The notes: generated from the letters alone by a model not told the origin. 64,000 nucleotides of DNA from Streblospio benedicti (GCA_019095985.1 CM032662.1:12335069-12399068); one strand, 5' to 3'. Positions 1-13,271 are shown, numbered from the stretch's first letter. A program made the numbers and translations.

Positions 1-1489
1 GATTTTCAACAATTGCTGCTAATCAGCAAAGTATTGACATATATGTCGCTATTGACATTTCATTAAGCTCTATGTAATTCTTTTATCAGATTTTGCCAGT
101 TATTCTGGTCAATTGACACTGTGGAGAAAGTCCTCATGATGATACTAAGTCTCTTGAGATTACATCGCAGAAACATGAAAGGGGCGGGATGAGGAGAGAT
201 TTCTTTGATTGGATACAATTGATCAGACTTCAATGTCATCAATGATTAGCTAATTTATTTACGATAGATAAATCCATGGTCATTGCCATTCAATAAACAC
301 CTGCTAAAAATAGGCTTCGTCGTAAACTATTTATGGTACATTTACTGTATTAATGTGCTACTGTGAATAGCTGGTATGACCATGGGCTCATTGGTGCGAT
401 CCCAATTTAGGACTGAGACAGTGTGGGTGTTGAGAAAAATCATCTAAAGAACTTTTGTCTTTATTCTGACATCCACTTAGCACTGTTAAAAGCCAAAATG
501 GTTGTAATATATAGACATTAATACTCGTCAAGATATTTCAACGACAGCAAAATTGTATACATGTATGCCAATGGTGTCTATTTAATCCTAAATATAGATT
601 ACTAGTACTGTATTCCATCCAAGCACCTTTCAGTTGTTAGTGGCTTATCTAAATTCAAGAGACTTTCTTCTACTTTGCAATCTAGATAGCTAACATATTT
701 GGAAAATGATAGAGTGATGATTAGTGACAGTAGGTATAATATATTACGTATGGTATATATAATATTATTATATTTGGAAGAGACTGGCGGCATGAGCAAG
801 GAACCTTGGATTTCAGAATAAGGCGTCAATATATTTAATTAAATCATTAGATTTATTGTATGACTATATCACATAGCCTCTGGTAAGATATAGTCCTTTG
901 CCGACTTGGAGTCGTACAAATGTAAGTCTAATGTCTTAATTACATAAAATGATATTTTCCCAACTTCAAAAAATCAACATCATTCAAGATGGTCAATGCT
1001 GTCGTAAGATGTTGTCATTTTCCAAAACAATCCTGTTGCATAAACGTGGAAGGTCATCTTGATGGGTCATCTAAGATTTACAATACAGTTAAAAGTATTC
1101 CATACAATGTCAATGACCTTGATGTGTGGATTGTGCTTATCATAATTATGATATGTTGGAAACAAGGTGGTGGAAATGAAGTCCTGATTGTTCCAGACAT
1201 ATTATTCAAGGTCCTGAACGCTCAGTGTTGTAAACTTTGTCCTTGTTTTAGATGGGGCACTACCTTATGATCAACAATATGTTTTAAATATACTAGTGCC
1301 AATTATCTAAAATTGACTTTCAGTTGATGAATTCAGCATGCATGTTTTCATCATTCATTGCTGTAAATATCCTCCCGAAGCTTGTAAACTTTGGTCCCAA
1401 ATATAGATAGACATCAGGCTACTTCTTAATTTGATTTTTGATTGACATATTTTATTGACATGTTATATATGTGTACTTGTTTTTTGTAG
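1..1489 (+). other. Upstream intron or 5' flank of KIF26-like gene
   Basis: AT-rich, stop-dense sequence that ends in a polypyrimidine tract and TAG directly before the exon-like stretch at 1490, so it is probably intron. It contains a degenerate tRNA-like SINE head near 365-440 (GGTGCGATCCC-type B box followed by a GGGTGTTGAG stretch shared with the better copies downstream). The reading frame at 989-1270 (93 codons) has no recognisable domain and no splice or promoter context, so I treat it as chance. Nothing else is supported. Confidence 0.4.
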
Positions 1490-1585
1490 CAAAAAAATGA
1501 AGCAAAACCTAAGAAAAAGCACACGGTCATCAAAGTCTCTCGAGCAACGTCACCAAACCTCCCTGTGCTGTTGGAAGCAATTTTG
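1490..1585 (+). CDS. KIF26: Probable KIF26-like exon, N-terminal disordered segment
   Basis: An exon-like stretch of 96 bases (32 codons) starts after a T-rich tract and TAG and is followed by GTAAAT. Read in phase 0 it encodes a lysine-rich then hydrophobic segment (starts QKNEAKPKKKHTVIKV, ends LPVLLEAIL) without stops. The phase matches that of the exon at 4157, giving a continuous frame. This region precedes the cysteine module and is not well conserved in the KIF26 family, so homology does not help; support is splice sites, frame and codon content only. An ATG at 1497 is in another frame that would hit a stop in the next exon, so I do not use it as the start. The true start codon lies upstream of the window or in an unseen exon. 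Confidence 0.5.
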
Positions 1586-4156
1586 GTAAATATATTCCTT
1601 GATTATATATTAAGTTTATTTTCTATAGAAAAAAATGCACTGTCAGATACAGGTTGTCAGAATAGGTGGCTATATTATAGATGATTTTTTTATCGTAATA
1701 TGTCAAAATCCTTCCCGAATGTTTCATACCTTAATCTAAATTATTTCTATGACAATTATTGATGTAATGATTTAAGGATTTCATGAAACATGTTATAGAA
1801 GAGGGTGTTTTTGTAACCAATGATCTTGTGGGTTGTCACATACATTATAATCATTAGTAACAATTAGAGAATAAAAAGCATTTTTTTTTTATTTTTGAAT
1901 AGATATTTCACTCTTCACTGATGTGCTAATACCAAACTTGTATAAGTTACTTGCGTGGTCTATAAAATGTATACCGGTGCATAAAAAGTATCAAGAGAAT
2001 TTTTTGTTTGGTTTATTATTCATTTTAAGTTTTACCTTCTTATCTATGTGTCTAGTATTTTTGGTTATAGTCAAATTCAAATTGTATACATAATTGTCAT
2101 ATATTGGTGGTCAATAGATTCTGAATTGTTGATTAGATTAGCTGGACCTAATCTAATCTACAGAACTATATTTTCAAAACAACCTTATCTAATTAATCAG
2201 TGTTTAAGAAAATTAACCTAATCAATAAAATCTAAATGTACAATTAAATCTGCCAAATTCTGCAAAAGAGATTTTATTATGTCATTAAGAGATTACGATT
2301 TCCCATAGAAATATTAAAAAAGATTAATTTTGAGCAATTTTATGTTGTGAAATCTTTTGTGGAGTATTAATCAATATTTGAGTTAAAATGTTGAGAGAAT
2401 CAGTCACTTATTTGTGTGACACATGTAATATTGAACTGTCGCAAATAATATCAGAGTGAGTAAACTGGCAATCAAATAATATTGAAAACTTTATGGAGAG
2501 GATGAAACCCTCATGTCAAGTGTCTTTGTTCGCAAGCGCATGCAACTCGTTTCTTTCCATAAAGCAATCGGCAGATGTAATGTGAGGAAGTTTGCATCGT
2601 GGATTGATGCTTTTGTGTAGTAGGCTATTTTAAGTTTGATATAATGATGAAAATACCTTATTCAGTTCACCTGTCAGTCTTTTCAAATAACCAACAGATT
2701 GAATGATATTTCCCCAATATTTTGACAATTAATTTGCAATATCATTTTTTTTTGCTATAATTTGAGCGAATTGCTTTTTTCATTTTGGATTTTAAAGCTG
2801 GACCAATGCGGTAAATGGCAGATAGATTTTCTTATTGGTTATGAATCCATTGTGAATTTGTCGGACACATCATAGATTTGTGTAACTTGCAATTATTCAC
2901 TTATGCATAATTGGACTGTATTTCTCACATTATCTTTGTCAACAGATGAAAATCAAAATTTGCCAATAACCATCACTCAAATCAAAATATTTTAAAAAAC
3001 TAGCACATTATCTACCTATTAATTAAACATACATGTACATTTGCATTAGACATCATTCCACAACATAGTAATACCTCATCAATTTACCGTTCTCGTGCAA
3101 TGGATCAGGGCAAAACATACAAAGCAGTTCATTTTGCCATTTCCATGGGATCGGGCGAGTCCCTGTGAGGGTATTTGCACATGTAGAGAGATGACGAGAC
3201 AAGTCAATAACACCACAAAAGTAAGTGGAACATTAAGCCAAGCGAGAGCCTGTGTCCTCCGCATACTAAAAAGCATCTTGTTTTCAACGAGAGTCAAGAT
3301 TTAGCCTTACTACTACTACTTTACGACTTTGTATACGCGGCACAACAGCTCCTAATATACACTGGCATGGGCATTTTTGCTGTTGACATTTCAAAGATAA
3401 AAGCGCATTCACAGGAAACATTGTTAAGCCAGTTTTGAAAAATAAAACGTAATTTGACATGCATAGTTTTAGAATAAAATGAAAGTGTATCGATTGTAGT
3501 CATTGTAGGAAGTCTGCATGAAAGCGTACTTTGGGATAGACAAACCGTTTCATGATCGAAGGAAAAAAATCCTCTTTGATGGATTTGTATGGCTATGGAA
3601 TTATGAATTATAGTTTGCTTTTGGCGCAATATGTGTGACTATAGACATGAAATAATAGCGATTGTAGAAAAGAGAAAGGTAACCGTGATTCCCGACAGAA
3701 AGGCTGTTTCTTATCATTGCTTGTTTGTGCTGTTCATGGTTGATCAGGATTTAAAGGCAAAGCGCTTAAGGACAAAAGTAGTGAGGTTATCACGTCAGTG
3801 TTCCCGTGCGTTACCAATCGGCACTTAGCCACTGTACAAGTGACGAACATGAGATAACTTACTTTTGATGGTAACCTAGGAAAGAGGAGGGCTGTGTATT
3901 AAATGACAACAAAAATTTTCAGAATAGTTCCAATATATGTGTGCGTTTGTCTTTAGTAGAATTGAATGGATTTGAGTTGTGAAACAAACTGAAATGATAA
4001 GAAAAGGGAATATTGAGGAATGCTAATGATGTTTATATTGAAATTTTAAAAAGTTTGAATCTATTTTTTAAAGGATTAAAAAGAATTTTGTTAAGGAATA
4101 CAAAGAATTTCTGGACAGTGTCTGCATTGTGAGTACATATATTATTTACTATTCAG
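1586..4156 (+). other. Intron between first two KIF26-like exons
   Basis: A 2.57-kb AT-rich interval bounded by GTAAAT and a TTACTATTCAG acceptor. It contains a small perfect hairpin at 2131-2158 (10-bp arms, 8-nt loop) and a higher-complexity block near 3080-3300 where both strands are open for about 70 codons, which could be a regulatory element. No coding signature or repeat family was recognised elsewhere in it. Confidence 0.5.
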
Positions 4157-4363
4157 GAGGATCAAGTCTTGGCAGCATCATCATCAGAATCGGTCGATGG
4201 AAATGGCAACCCGTTAACAGAAAACAACATTCTGAGCATGGCTCAAAAATATGTTCGTGGGATTTGGTGCGAGAATTGTAATAGCCGTCTTGTGGATTTA
4301 AAAAGGCAGGCTGTGAAATTATGGATGCCGTATGCTGTCCAGAGAGGAGAGATTTGTTACCAG
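4157..4363 (+). CDS. KIF26: KIF26-like kinesin, exon with first CxxC of the cysteine module
   Basis: This 207-base exon (69 codons, phase 0 at both ends) lies between TTACTATTCAG and GTAGGA. After an acidic serine-rich stretch it encodes [19 protein letters not shown], which matches in kind the vertebrate KIF26B segment GVWCENCNARLVELKRQAL and the related KIF26A segment. This is the most diagnostic sequence in the window. The cysteines are residues 38 and 41 of the exon. KIF26 proteins are atypical, microtubule-binding kinesins with impaired ATPase that act in signalling and cell adhesion or migration: KIF26A in GDNF-Ret signalling, KIF26B in kidney mesenchyme and Wnt5a-Ror output, VAB-8 in nematode neuron migration. 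The motor domain is downstream of the window. Being a symmetric exon, it could be skipped without a frame change, but that would remove half the cysteine module. Confidence 0.92.
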
Positions 4364-5904
4364 GTAGGATTTATTGCATTTGCATTTACAAGGTGTGCGT
4401 GTGTGTATTTCATACTAATAGACTTGTTTTGCTGGATATTTGAGAATTTAAATATTTAATTTCATCCTGAAAGGATTTATTGTGTTTGTTTTAAAATGCA
4501 TTCATGTATTTGATGTTGAATTCATCACGATTTATTGTATTACTTTACAGTGTTTGCAATAGTTTGAAACACTTAAGATTTAAATTCACTTATTTTTTGC
4601 CATATGCAGAGTATAACGTCACTGCCCATACAAAACTTGTTATCATAGGTGCAGAACCCTGGGTATGGTAACATTCATGATTGGAACCAATGTAGTCGCA
4701 AGCTAAGAATGAACTGAACAATAAAATAACCACAGTCTGAGATATTATCAGACAGCATAAAATGGGTCCTGTGTGCTTGTCTGAACATTCTAAGCACATG
4801 TTATTATTATGACTATTACGATGAATTTCGCCACCTTGAATAGCATCCAGGGTGTCAGGTTCAACTACCAGCGAGGCCAGCGTAATAAGCATCTTCTTTC
4901 AGAGAGAAACGCAAACAAGATTCATCGTATGACTGGATCATGTAATCATCAGTCACATCAATTTCGTCAACATTGGAAATGACGTGCAAAGATAGAAAAC
5001 TCCACCCCCAATGCGCTAACCCGATGGTCAAATACTTAGCCTGAAAAGGCCTGTTGTCTACATTTCATTACGGCCAACTTATATCATTAAAGCTTTCAAT
5101 AGCCTATTATTGGTGATAATACTGTGCAAATTTATCCAGTGTCAATTTCCTATCAAGCAACATACATATAACAAAATATAACTATCAACAAACTTGTGAT
5201 TGCGTTTACCGAACTTCTCTTCTAATCACTGAAGTTCTGAAGTCCCGGATCACTTTCTTGGTTGTCGATTGATTTATAGATTTCGATTTCTGTTTACCGC
5301 CATGTCCCAAATGTAATTTAGACTGCATTTGTGAAAATACTTTGTGTTTGTAGTTATACATATATATTTATACGTATATCGTGTCTTGGGAAAATAGTGT
5401 TTACTGAGAGGTATATCCTTTAAGCCATTCGTGGAATTAGAAATGGAGCCGAGGCATCAATCAAAGATTAAGGAACATTTAGCTTGAGTGACGCTCTCGT
5501 ATGGCTTGTTAGTTTACAGAAATCAACACCAAATCAGTTCAAGTTAACCTTTTGCAAATTTAATTACTCACTCAGTCAATATATGTTTAAAATTGAGAAC
5601 ATCAAATCATTTTTAAATGAACAGCATAATTTCACGGTTTGAATATGATGGATTGCTGTGTAACTGTGCTCCTTTTGTTTATAACTAGTGTTCCTAAATA
5701 ATTGAGCACATTGTCCTGTTGAGTAAACTGTGCCAGATAAAAGAAAAAAAATATTCATTTGAAATACATATGAGTACAAATTTAACCAGCAATAGTTGTC
5801 AATATATTATATACTACCATACATGTATATTAAACTTCGTTAGTGGCCACTGTTGCTGTTTAATGAGCAAAATCTTACAATAAGTACTATGAATCAGAAA
5901 AGGA

Positions 5905-5990
5905 TGTTCATGTGCAAGTATATGAGAAATGATTAATTGATGATCATTGAGTGTGCCAATGACCTGGTGTAAAATGTAAAGTCTTGAGAG
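5905..5990 (+). mobile_element. 5'-truncated tRNA-SINE tail fragment
   Basis: The stretch containing GTATATGAGAAATGATT and then CCAATGACCTGGTGTAAAA is nearly the same as the 3' part of the fuller SINE copy at 44637-44915. No tRNA-like head precedes it, so it looks like a 5'-truncated copy. A pair of similar tail pieces in the opposite orientation occurs at 28268-28310, where TTTTACACCA is repeated with a 31-bp spacing. Confidence 0.5.
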
Positions 5991-7594
5991 CACAAATAGA
6001 AGTAAGACTATAAACCACAATATTTACATTTACACATGTATGTTCATATCTTCTCTCATGGTGGCATGTCACAATGATCACCAGTCCCAGTGGGCTAGTA
6101 CTCTGTTAAATCATTCTTTCATTATTAAAGTGATTATGCCGTGGCATAATGTATCTACAATAAGGACCTTTTACATCCATCAGGTTCTGGGTTAGGTTAT
6201 ACATGTGCATGTACTAAGCATCTCTTGCTGATTGTGATGATTTCCTATTTATTGCATACAAAGTGTGTAAAGTTTACTCCTAAACAAGCATTAGTCAGTG
6301 ATATCAAATTATGAATTCTAATACATGTAAATAGAATTAAGGAAAGAGTCGTGAATTTGGATGAATGAAAGACAAAATGAAAACCATGTCCAACATTAGC
6401 CTGACAATACTTGACGTGGGTGTCAGTGAATGTGTAGAGATGACCTCAAGAAAATGACTTGAAGACAAGCATATATTTCAATAAAGACCAAACAAGATTT
6501 ATGGGGAAATTAGCTTTCCCCTCATTTGACCTGATGACAATTTTCACGTTATCAAGTAATAAAGAACTTCGATGTTGCTTATCTAAACAATATGCAATTG
6601 TTCGAAAGTAATTTACAACTGCACCTCCATATCTGGCACTCATAATTTTATAATAAATAGATAAGTTTCAAAACTGTAAATATGTAACGACTAGCATCTG
6701 TGAAAGTAACAATTAAATGTGTTGCAGTTGCAAGCATAATATGATTGTGTATATGGTGCCAAGCTTACTAAATTTGGCTATTTTTCTCCGAAAAGGACAC
6801 CCTTAGAGTCATAAAATGAAATGTTAATGAGGCCATTTATGGCTTACTTACCCTGCAAGGAATTCGTAATTTGTTCACAGTTTAACACTTTCGGCTGAAA
6901 AACGCCTGCGCATCTCATGTAATATTGTGCATGTTAAAAGCCATAAAACAGATGGTGACCATTTCACTTTTTTCAAGCATTTATTTTACATTCCAGGGTG
7001 TTGAATAAGAATATTGGCTGCATTTCTAACTTTTTTTTCTTTGAATATAAAGGGCTGTTTGCATCATTTCAATTACTCTTCTGCATTTTTACAAATACAT
7101 TATGATGCTGAGATCTTAATATTGCTTTTATAATCACACATTTCTGTACAAAATCCATAAGAACACTAATGTTTTGTCGTCGATTCTAATGCATTACACA
7201 GTAATATAAAGATGTCCAAGAAGACGGTCTTCGTGAATACATGAACAGACATAATGCAAACTAACATTTAGGCACACGGATCTCTTTGACGTCTGTATTT
7301 GTAATTTCATGAATGGAATTCTTTTATATCTACATTGTATCATTCTAGATTAGGTAGGCAGGCGTGAAAAGTGTTTGATAACAAATAAGCTTTTTAAAAA
7401 AAATCTAAACCTATTATAATTATTTCTTTTTATGCTACAGAAAATATGTTAGAAAGTGTTATACTGATGAAACTGCAATTTTTTTTCTTTTAAATGCCTT
7501 ATAGGGAATTATATCCTTACAAATTTACAACAAATGATTTTTACAAATGTTTTAAATATGTTTTCCAAAAATATTCTATCACTTGTGCTTCTGT

Positions 7595-7815
7595 TTGCTA
7601 AGTGGATAGGGAGTGGGACTCGTGACCAGAAGGTTGTGACTTGTGAGTTCTATTTCTGGGCAGATTTAGATGTGGGTTTTGAACAAAATTGATTGTAGCA
7701 CCTACACATTTAATAGGTACATGTCAGGCTGATTGAAGCTAATGTGAGTGATGAGCAACACCATGTGCTTCAGAAACAAGTGTTATATGCTCTTGAGAGC
7801 GTTACGAAGGCGCAA
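7595..7815 (+). mobile_element. tRNA-derived SINE copy, diverged
   Basis: It has a tRNA-like head (CTAAGTGGATAGGGAGTGGG as A-box region, GACCAGAAGGTTGTGA, then a decayed B box). The body follows (GTGGGTTTTGAACAAA, CACCTACACATTTAATAGGTACATGTCA), and it ends in TATGCTCTTGAGAGCG. It shares order and wording with copies at 11050-11330 (minus), 44637-44915, 49715-49915 and 59873-60045. It is a non-autonomous retroposon; the RNA polymerase III promoter is eroded. Confidence 0.6.
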
Positions 7816-8528
7816 TGATATTAATGTATGTTAAGTCAACTGACCGCATGGAAAGAAGACTAAAAAGCTGTTAATAAAGAAACTGACCATAGATTTAATG
7901 ATTTTTAGCCCAGAAATGCAATGCACTGAGAGAGCATCATTAGTCTGATAACACGGTGGTGCACGCATGAGTCACTATCTTGGTGAGTTCTTGAGCGACG
8001 ATCTAACGGAAGCTATTTGTCAACCATCCAAGAACAAAGCTAACAACTAAACAAACACTGGCGTTACACATTGATGACATTGTTATTATAGCAACTGTTA
8101 AGATGGCTGAGTTTGAGGATCTTTCGGTACAACTGTATTGTACATTGGTTAATGTTTTTGTCTAAACATACACATACATGTAGATGCCCAATGGCTTTTA
8201 GATTGGACATTGGTCGCTTTTAATAGGGCTCTGGCTTTTATTGTAAGCAGATTATTTACATTGACATCTCAAAAGTGCTCACATTTGATATAATTTGTGT
8301 TGAGCCTTTAGTGGCCATGGGCTCTTCTGTTGATATTTAAGGCATTATATAATTATCAACGTCGACGACACAAATATCAAAGAACGTAACTGAGGTAGAT
8401 AGAGTAAAATCACATTTTCACACTAGAAATGGAGGAAGATGTATAAAGTATAACATAGAACAAAGTGGCACACAAAATGAAAATTAGATCGAAATGAAAA
8501 TATTATGAAGCTGCATCATTCGGTCATA

Positions 8529-8628
8529 GGTGGTTCTTTTCGTAATGCTGTTGCTGTCAGTACCACCATCAGTGGAAGGGTCCTTCATTGTTGATGGAAC
8601 AGACAGCAACAACAACGTTACGAAACCA
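8529..8628. repeat. Imperfect inverted repeat, ~25-29 bp arms
   Basis: The arm at 8537-8561 (TTTTCGTAATGCTGTTGCTG...) is the imperfect reverse complement of 8599-8627 (...CAGCAACAACAACGTTACG), with a ~37-nt loop. It may be a small foldback element or a chance-preserved MITE core. No target-site duplication was seen. Confidence 0.45.
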
Positions 8629-11049
8629 ATGAGGTTGTGCTGTAATTAACCAGCTCAAAATCACCAGATGAGAAACACTTCCAAGATAAGTAATGCCTAA
8701 ATAATGAGATTCTGCTGTACTTCTCGGAAACCGATATCATGAGACTTGGTGTATATGGCTTGGTAGATGATAAGAAAAAGGCCAAAATAATCAGGTTTTA
8801 CTGTAGTTCATGGAACCGTCCCATAGAAATCCCAGTATGTATGTGATAAGGAGCAAGCCGAGTGACCTGGGACCGGTTACTGTGAAAATAAGTGCATGAT
8901 GAGAAAACAGGTGCTCATCTGGCTTGCATGATTGGCCGAGATCAGGCAATAAGAGATTACCTGCACCCCTACATGACGTTTGGACAACACGTGCTGTTTC
9001 TCTTTTTAAAAAGATTTTTGAAGAGTTTTCAACAACTTTTTGATGTGTTTCCATGTATAGAGACATTTTGAGTGTGGTGTTAGTGAATAGATGTCAAAAT
9101 GTGTTGTTGTTAGAGGTTAAGAGGAAAGTGTGTTAGATGACACAGGCTCACAAATAGGCGTGTAGCTTTGACCACATGTAGAGGCCTGCACCTGGCCGAA
9201 GCAGATGAGATTACTGGTTTGTGGTACATGGCTCTCAAGGTAATACATACACAATCTTGGGGAAAAATGATAATAAATAAAACACCACTCATAAAAGTGA
9301 TAATAAACAAAACACAGCACGTAAGAATGAGGATAAAAAGAAGAAGGCAATTTATTATGGGAAATGGGGGTATGGTTTTCTAATATTTGCGATAACTTTG
9401 TAAAGAAGGTGAAAGTTAGAACAATGAATGCAAAATATTGAAGTTGGGAAATTGCTATTCGTGTTATAATTATTGACAGCACCCAAAAATATCCATTTCT
9501 TCATTGTATGTAGATTATCGTGTTACTCAACGTTTTCTATTGATATCATTATTGTCCACATGAGCATCAGCTTTCACCTCTAGGTGCATTAATTTACATT
9601 TAAAAAAGACAAATGTCAATAAGGTAACCCATCAGTTATCAATATTATGACATAAATCTAAATTTTGTTGGTTGACAACAACGGGGCATTAATCTTGTCA
9701 CCAAGACGACAATTTTTGAAGCCACAATAAGATTATCTGTCAACGTAATTGGCATAATTTTTGTAATTGCTCACGTTAGTGATGACTTTGTTCTCTTGGT
9801 CACCGCTTTCTTTTTAGTGAGTTTTACTTCTTTTTGAGTTGATTTTTTACTCAAGGAAGTAGAAATATAATGGGTTCAAAGATAATGAATCAATTATTTC
9901 ATTATGTATTAATGAATGAGTACTTTTTAGAGTGAAAGAAATAAAAGACAAGGAAAGTTATCATGAATTCCCTAGCAAGAAAGATTAAAAAAATTACATT
10001 ACCATAACATTTGATAGTGTTGATAAATTAGACAATGCCTTTTTTGATGTTTATGCATTTTTGGCAAGTGAGTATGTTGAGTAAACCGAAAAACTAAACT
10101 GCATACTCCCAAGACTCCCAAGGGAGTTGAGAATGACCTGTTTTAAATTTAAAGCCATTCATTTATAAACTGTTTTGTTTGAAAGGTCATATCTGAAGAG
10201 TAAGTTGTAATGGCATAAATACTTGTGTACTCACAATCTTAAATTAGTGACAATGCTATCCCAGATTCAATTACCAAATGGATAAGTACGTACATGTAGT
10301 TATTTAGTAACTTTAATTTAAAAAAGGCTTTCTATCTTATACCATATGGAATCATACAAGGGTCCAACTCCATCTCATGACCAGAAATTTGGACGATATC
10401 AAAATCTGGACCATAGAATTATCAATGTAATTACACATTCATGTAAATAAAAAAACATGCTTTAAGTTCACAAATTGTCTCCCTAAAAACCCATGGGCGT
10501 TTACATGTTTGAATGCAATATCTTATTAGAACTCATTGATGACGATTAAAAAGAAACCCTGAAGGGTAAACCCATAATTATAACATGTTTACTGCGATCA
10601 AGAAAGACACACATTGGCTATCAATTTTAACGTGACACCAGCGATAACTCGCCCGTTCCTTGTCTAAAACTAACACTATAATCCATTAAATCATGTTTAC
10701 AAAAGGTCTCAGTCCGCGCTAGTGAAACGGTTATTAAATATGTTCATTGCCATCAGGCAGCCGCTTCATCGTTATTACATTGGCCATTTCCGGAAGTTTG
10801 TTTTGCAATCCATTGTCTGTTAAAGCATTAATTTTGAACGAAAGTGCAAGAAGCAATATATATCAACATTTCATGCATTACACGTACAGCTAGCTTTTAA
10901 AGAAATAATTTTATTTTTTCAATTCTTAGGTTGAATATAATGTGTCATCTACCATGCTTCAATTATGTTTTTCACAGCTTGTGGCTATAGACCCCTGATG
11001 CTGGTTTAAGTGCAATAAAAACAGTAGGTCTGCTATGTAAGATCAGACA

Positions 11050-11330
11050 ACTCTACATTTACACCAGCTCATTGGCCCCATTTCCACACTATATCTTTCT
11101 CAACTCTCCGGGGAGCATACAGCACATTGCAATCTTATCACAGAAGTGCTTGTCAATCAATATTAGTGTTCACTTGTCTGACCTTTACCTATTTTATGTG
11201 TAAGTACCACGGAGCAGTGTGCAACTGTTTAGGGATGAGTTTGCTCAACAACCACCCCCTGGGAATTGAACTCAAAACCCTCCATTCATGAGTCCAACTC
11301 CCTATCCACTTGCCCACTTAGTACACTGGT
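11050..11330 (-). mobile_element. tRNA-derived SINE copy, minus strand, near full length
   Basis: Read on the minus strand it begins with a tRNA-like head (CAAGTGGATAGGGAGTTGGACTC, then a B-box-like GAGTTCAATTCCC). It continues through TTGAGCAAACTCATCCCTAA and GCACACTGCTCCGTGGTAC, then CCCCGGAGAGTTGAGAAAG, and ends in CCAATGAGCTGGTGTAAATG. The same order is seen in the 44637 copy, so this fixes the family's approximate length at 275-280 bp. Confidence 0.65.
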
Positions 11331-11649
11331 AATATTTCTTCTGGATCCTGCGGAAGGACTCTGATGTTGAACGCATGCACGGTTCTATTGATTGCACATC
11401 CAGGTGATGGATGTAACAATTTGCAGGATTATTTGATATGTGTTTATAATTAGATTATTATTTATCGTTGTTTGGGTGGCTTGTTTTTAGATGATTTCAT
11501 TATGGCTATTCTCAAGGCCTTAGTAAATAGAATTTACAAATAAATGTGAAACAAAAATATATAAATATGTATTTAGAAGTAACTCGCGTTATAGTAATTT
11601 CATTTCTCTTCCACAATCTTTATAAAATTTAAAAAAAAAAATATGCAAT

Positions 11650-11765
11650 GGGAAATATCTTATGTCACCAACAAAAATCTCCAACCAACAGTTCTATACA
11701 TGGTGCATCTTAATATAATATGGGAAAATCATTTGTCACCAATGTAAATCTTTCGCCAAACAGTT
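11650..11765. repeat. Diverged direct repeat, 72-bp period
   Basis: Two similar 44-bp units at 11650-11693 and 11722-11765 share GGGAAA, TGTCACCAA, AAATCT and CCAAMCAGTT in order. The origin is unknown. A minus-strand open frame overlaps just downstream (11736-11960, 74 codons) without a recognisable domain. Confidence 0.4.
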
Positions 11766-12329
11766 GGAATGTTCTTTTTTATTGTGTGACAATGGGGGAA
11801 AAATCCTCAGCCTTTTTGATAGTGTCTCTCCTGCAAATTTTAGCAATGTGTTTGCTCCAGACCACTGGACAAATATCATCTGCTTGCCGAACATGACAAA
11901 TTTCTCATAATTCGTGAGGCTACACCCTCCAAGCAGACAGTCATCAAACACCTCGCACATTACCCCTTGATAAGAAACTCATGTTCACCTCCTTCAAACA
12001 CCAGATTGTCTCAATTAAATAACCACAACCTGGCCTTCTACAACCTCCTTATTTTTTTATTATATTTGGAAGAGCTTTTCATGAGCTTTTTACCACAGAT
12101 ATTTTAGTCTTAGTTTTTTTTAACTAACCCAGTTTTCCAGCCTATCGAATCGAATTGAAGTATTTGTGTTTAAGGTTGTGATAATGAAACATTTTAAGAA
12201 TGACACATTTATGGAATAATAATAAGTTTGTCTATGTACTTACGTAGTTAATTTATAGTTTCCAATGTGTATCAGTAGATGGATGATGTGCTTGGAATCA
12301 TGAACCAAGTCGTGAAAAAATGGTAAGGT

Positions 12330-12410
12330 CACGTCAGGTCTATTGCGCTATATTGGTTGAGTGTATGTGCTGTAATGGTTGTGGGTTCGAACTTTGTCAG
12401 GATCCGTGTC
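12330..12410 (+). mobile_element. tRNA-like SINE head fragment
   Basis: A TTGGTTGAGTG stretch, then GGTTGTGGGTTCGAACTTTGTC, carries an intact-looking Pol III B box (GGTTCGAAC) with correct spacing from a weak A box. It has no clear body or tail. It is likely a SINE remnant and not a tRNA gene, because no acceptor-stem pairing was visible. Confidence 0.4.
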
Positions 12411-13095
12411 AAAAGTATGGAATCTTCACATATATTATTAATTAATAGCATGGAAAGAAAACAAATAAAAAAAATGCATCTTTTTTTCTGGGCATGATCC
12501 GTCAATTATCAAAGAGTTTGAAACTTAAAAAAAGGGGGGCCGTACCGCCTCATCACTTTGCAGCAAACTGCAGATTTTAACAAAAGGCCTACGATTAAGG
12601 CTATAAGCCCTAATACATAACTTTATATTCTTAACCGTGATGTTAATCCCTTCTTTGCATGACCATTGATGTGAGAATTAGCTCCTCTTTGGCCAGATTT
12701 GCTAAATTTGTTGGATACTTGAATAAGTCTCTATTGGTTTTCAGACACACGCCTGGCAAACAAGAAGATGATTGATCACAGATTACTTCACTTTGGCAAG
12801 TTTTAATTAGGTTGGGAGTGCTAGAATAATTGATTTCTTCCTGCATTTGCATGCACGAAGGAGTAACCAAGGTTCTCTCCGAGTCTCATGCTTTTGGAGA
12901 ATCTGGTATGCATAAATCATTCAGAGGTACAATATGCTGTTTTCTAGTTTGTTTTGAAGAATAGGATGTCTTAATTTCTGTTGTGCAATCTACAGGCCTA
13001 CCTGCCATATTTGGTATCTTGGTAATATTGAAGTAGGTGAAATCGGATAACAAAGGTTATCCAGGGTTTTCAGTCAGTCATTATGTGGAACAACA

Positions 13096-13271
13096 TACAG
13101 TTGGACTCGGTTATCTCAAAATCTCATTCAAATTTACGGATAACTCTGTTAATACCCCCTTTCCCTCATGATAATGTGTATTTTAAACTTCTATGATAAC
13201 TCAAAATTTTGGTTAACTCAAAAGACGTTATTCAATGTTATTCCAGTTTGAATAAAGCGTGTCCAACTGTA
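13096..13271. mobile_element. pogo/Tigger-like MITE
   Basis: It starts TACAGTTGGACTCGGTTATCTCAAA and ends with the complement of TACAGTTGGACACGCTTTATTCAAA, so it has ~25-bp terminal inverted repeats beginning CAGT and flanked by TA. The interior again carries TAACTC and GATAACTC words typical of pogo-group termini. At 176 bp it is non-coding and would need a transposase in trans. Confidence 0.65.

Noticed and set aside
989-1270. 93-codon plus-strand open frame
   Set aside because: No recognisable domain, irregular composition and no splice or promoter context; AT-rich DNA gives such frames by chance.
1497-1587. ATG at 1497 as the KIF26 start codon
   Set aside because: Its frame is not the one that continues into the exon at 4157 and would stop early there.
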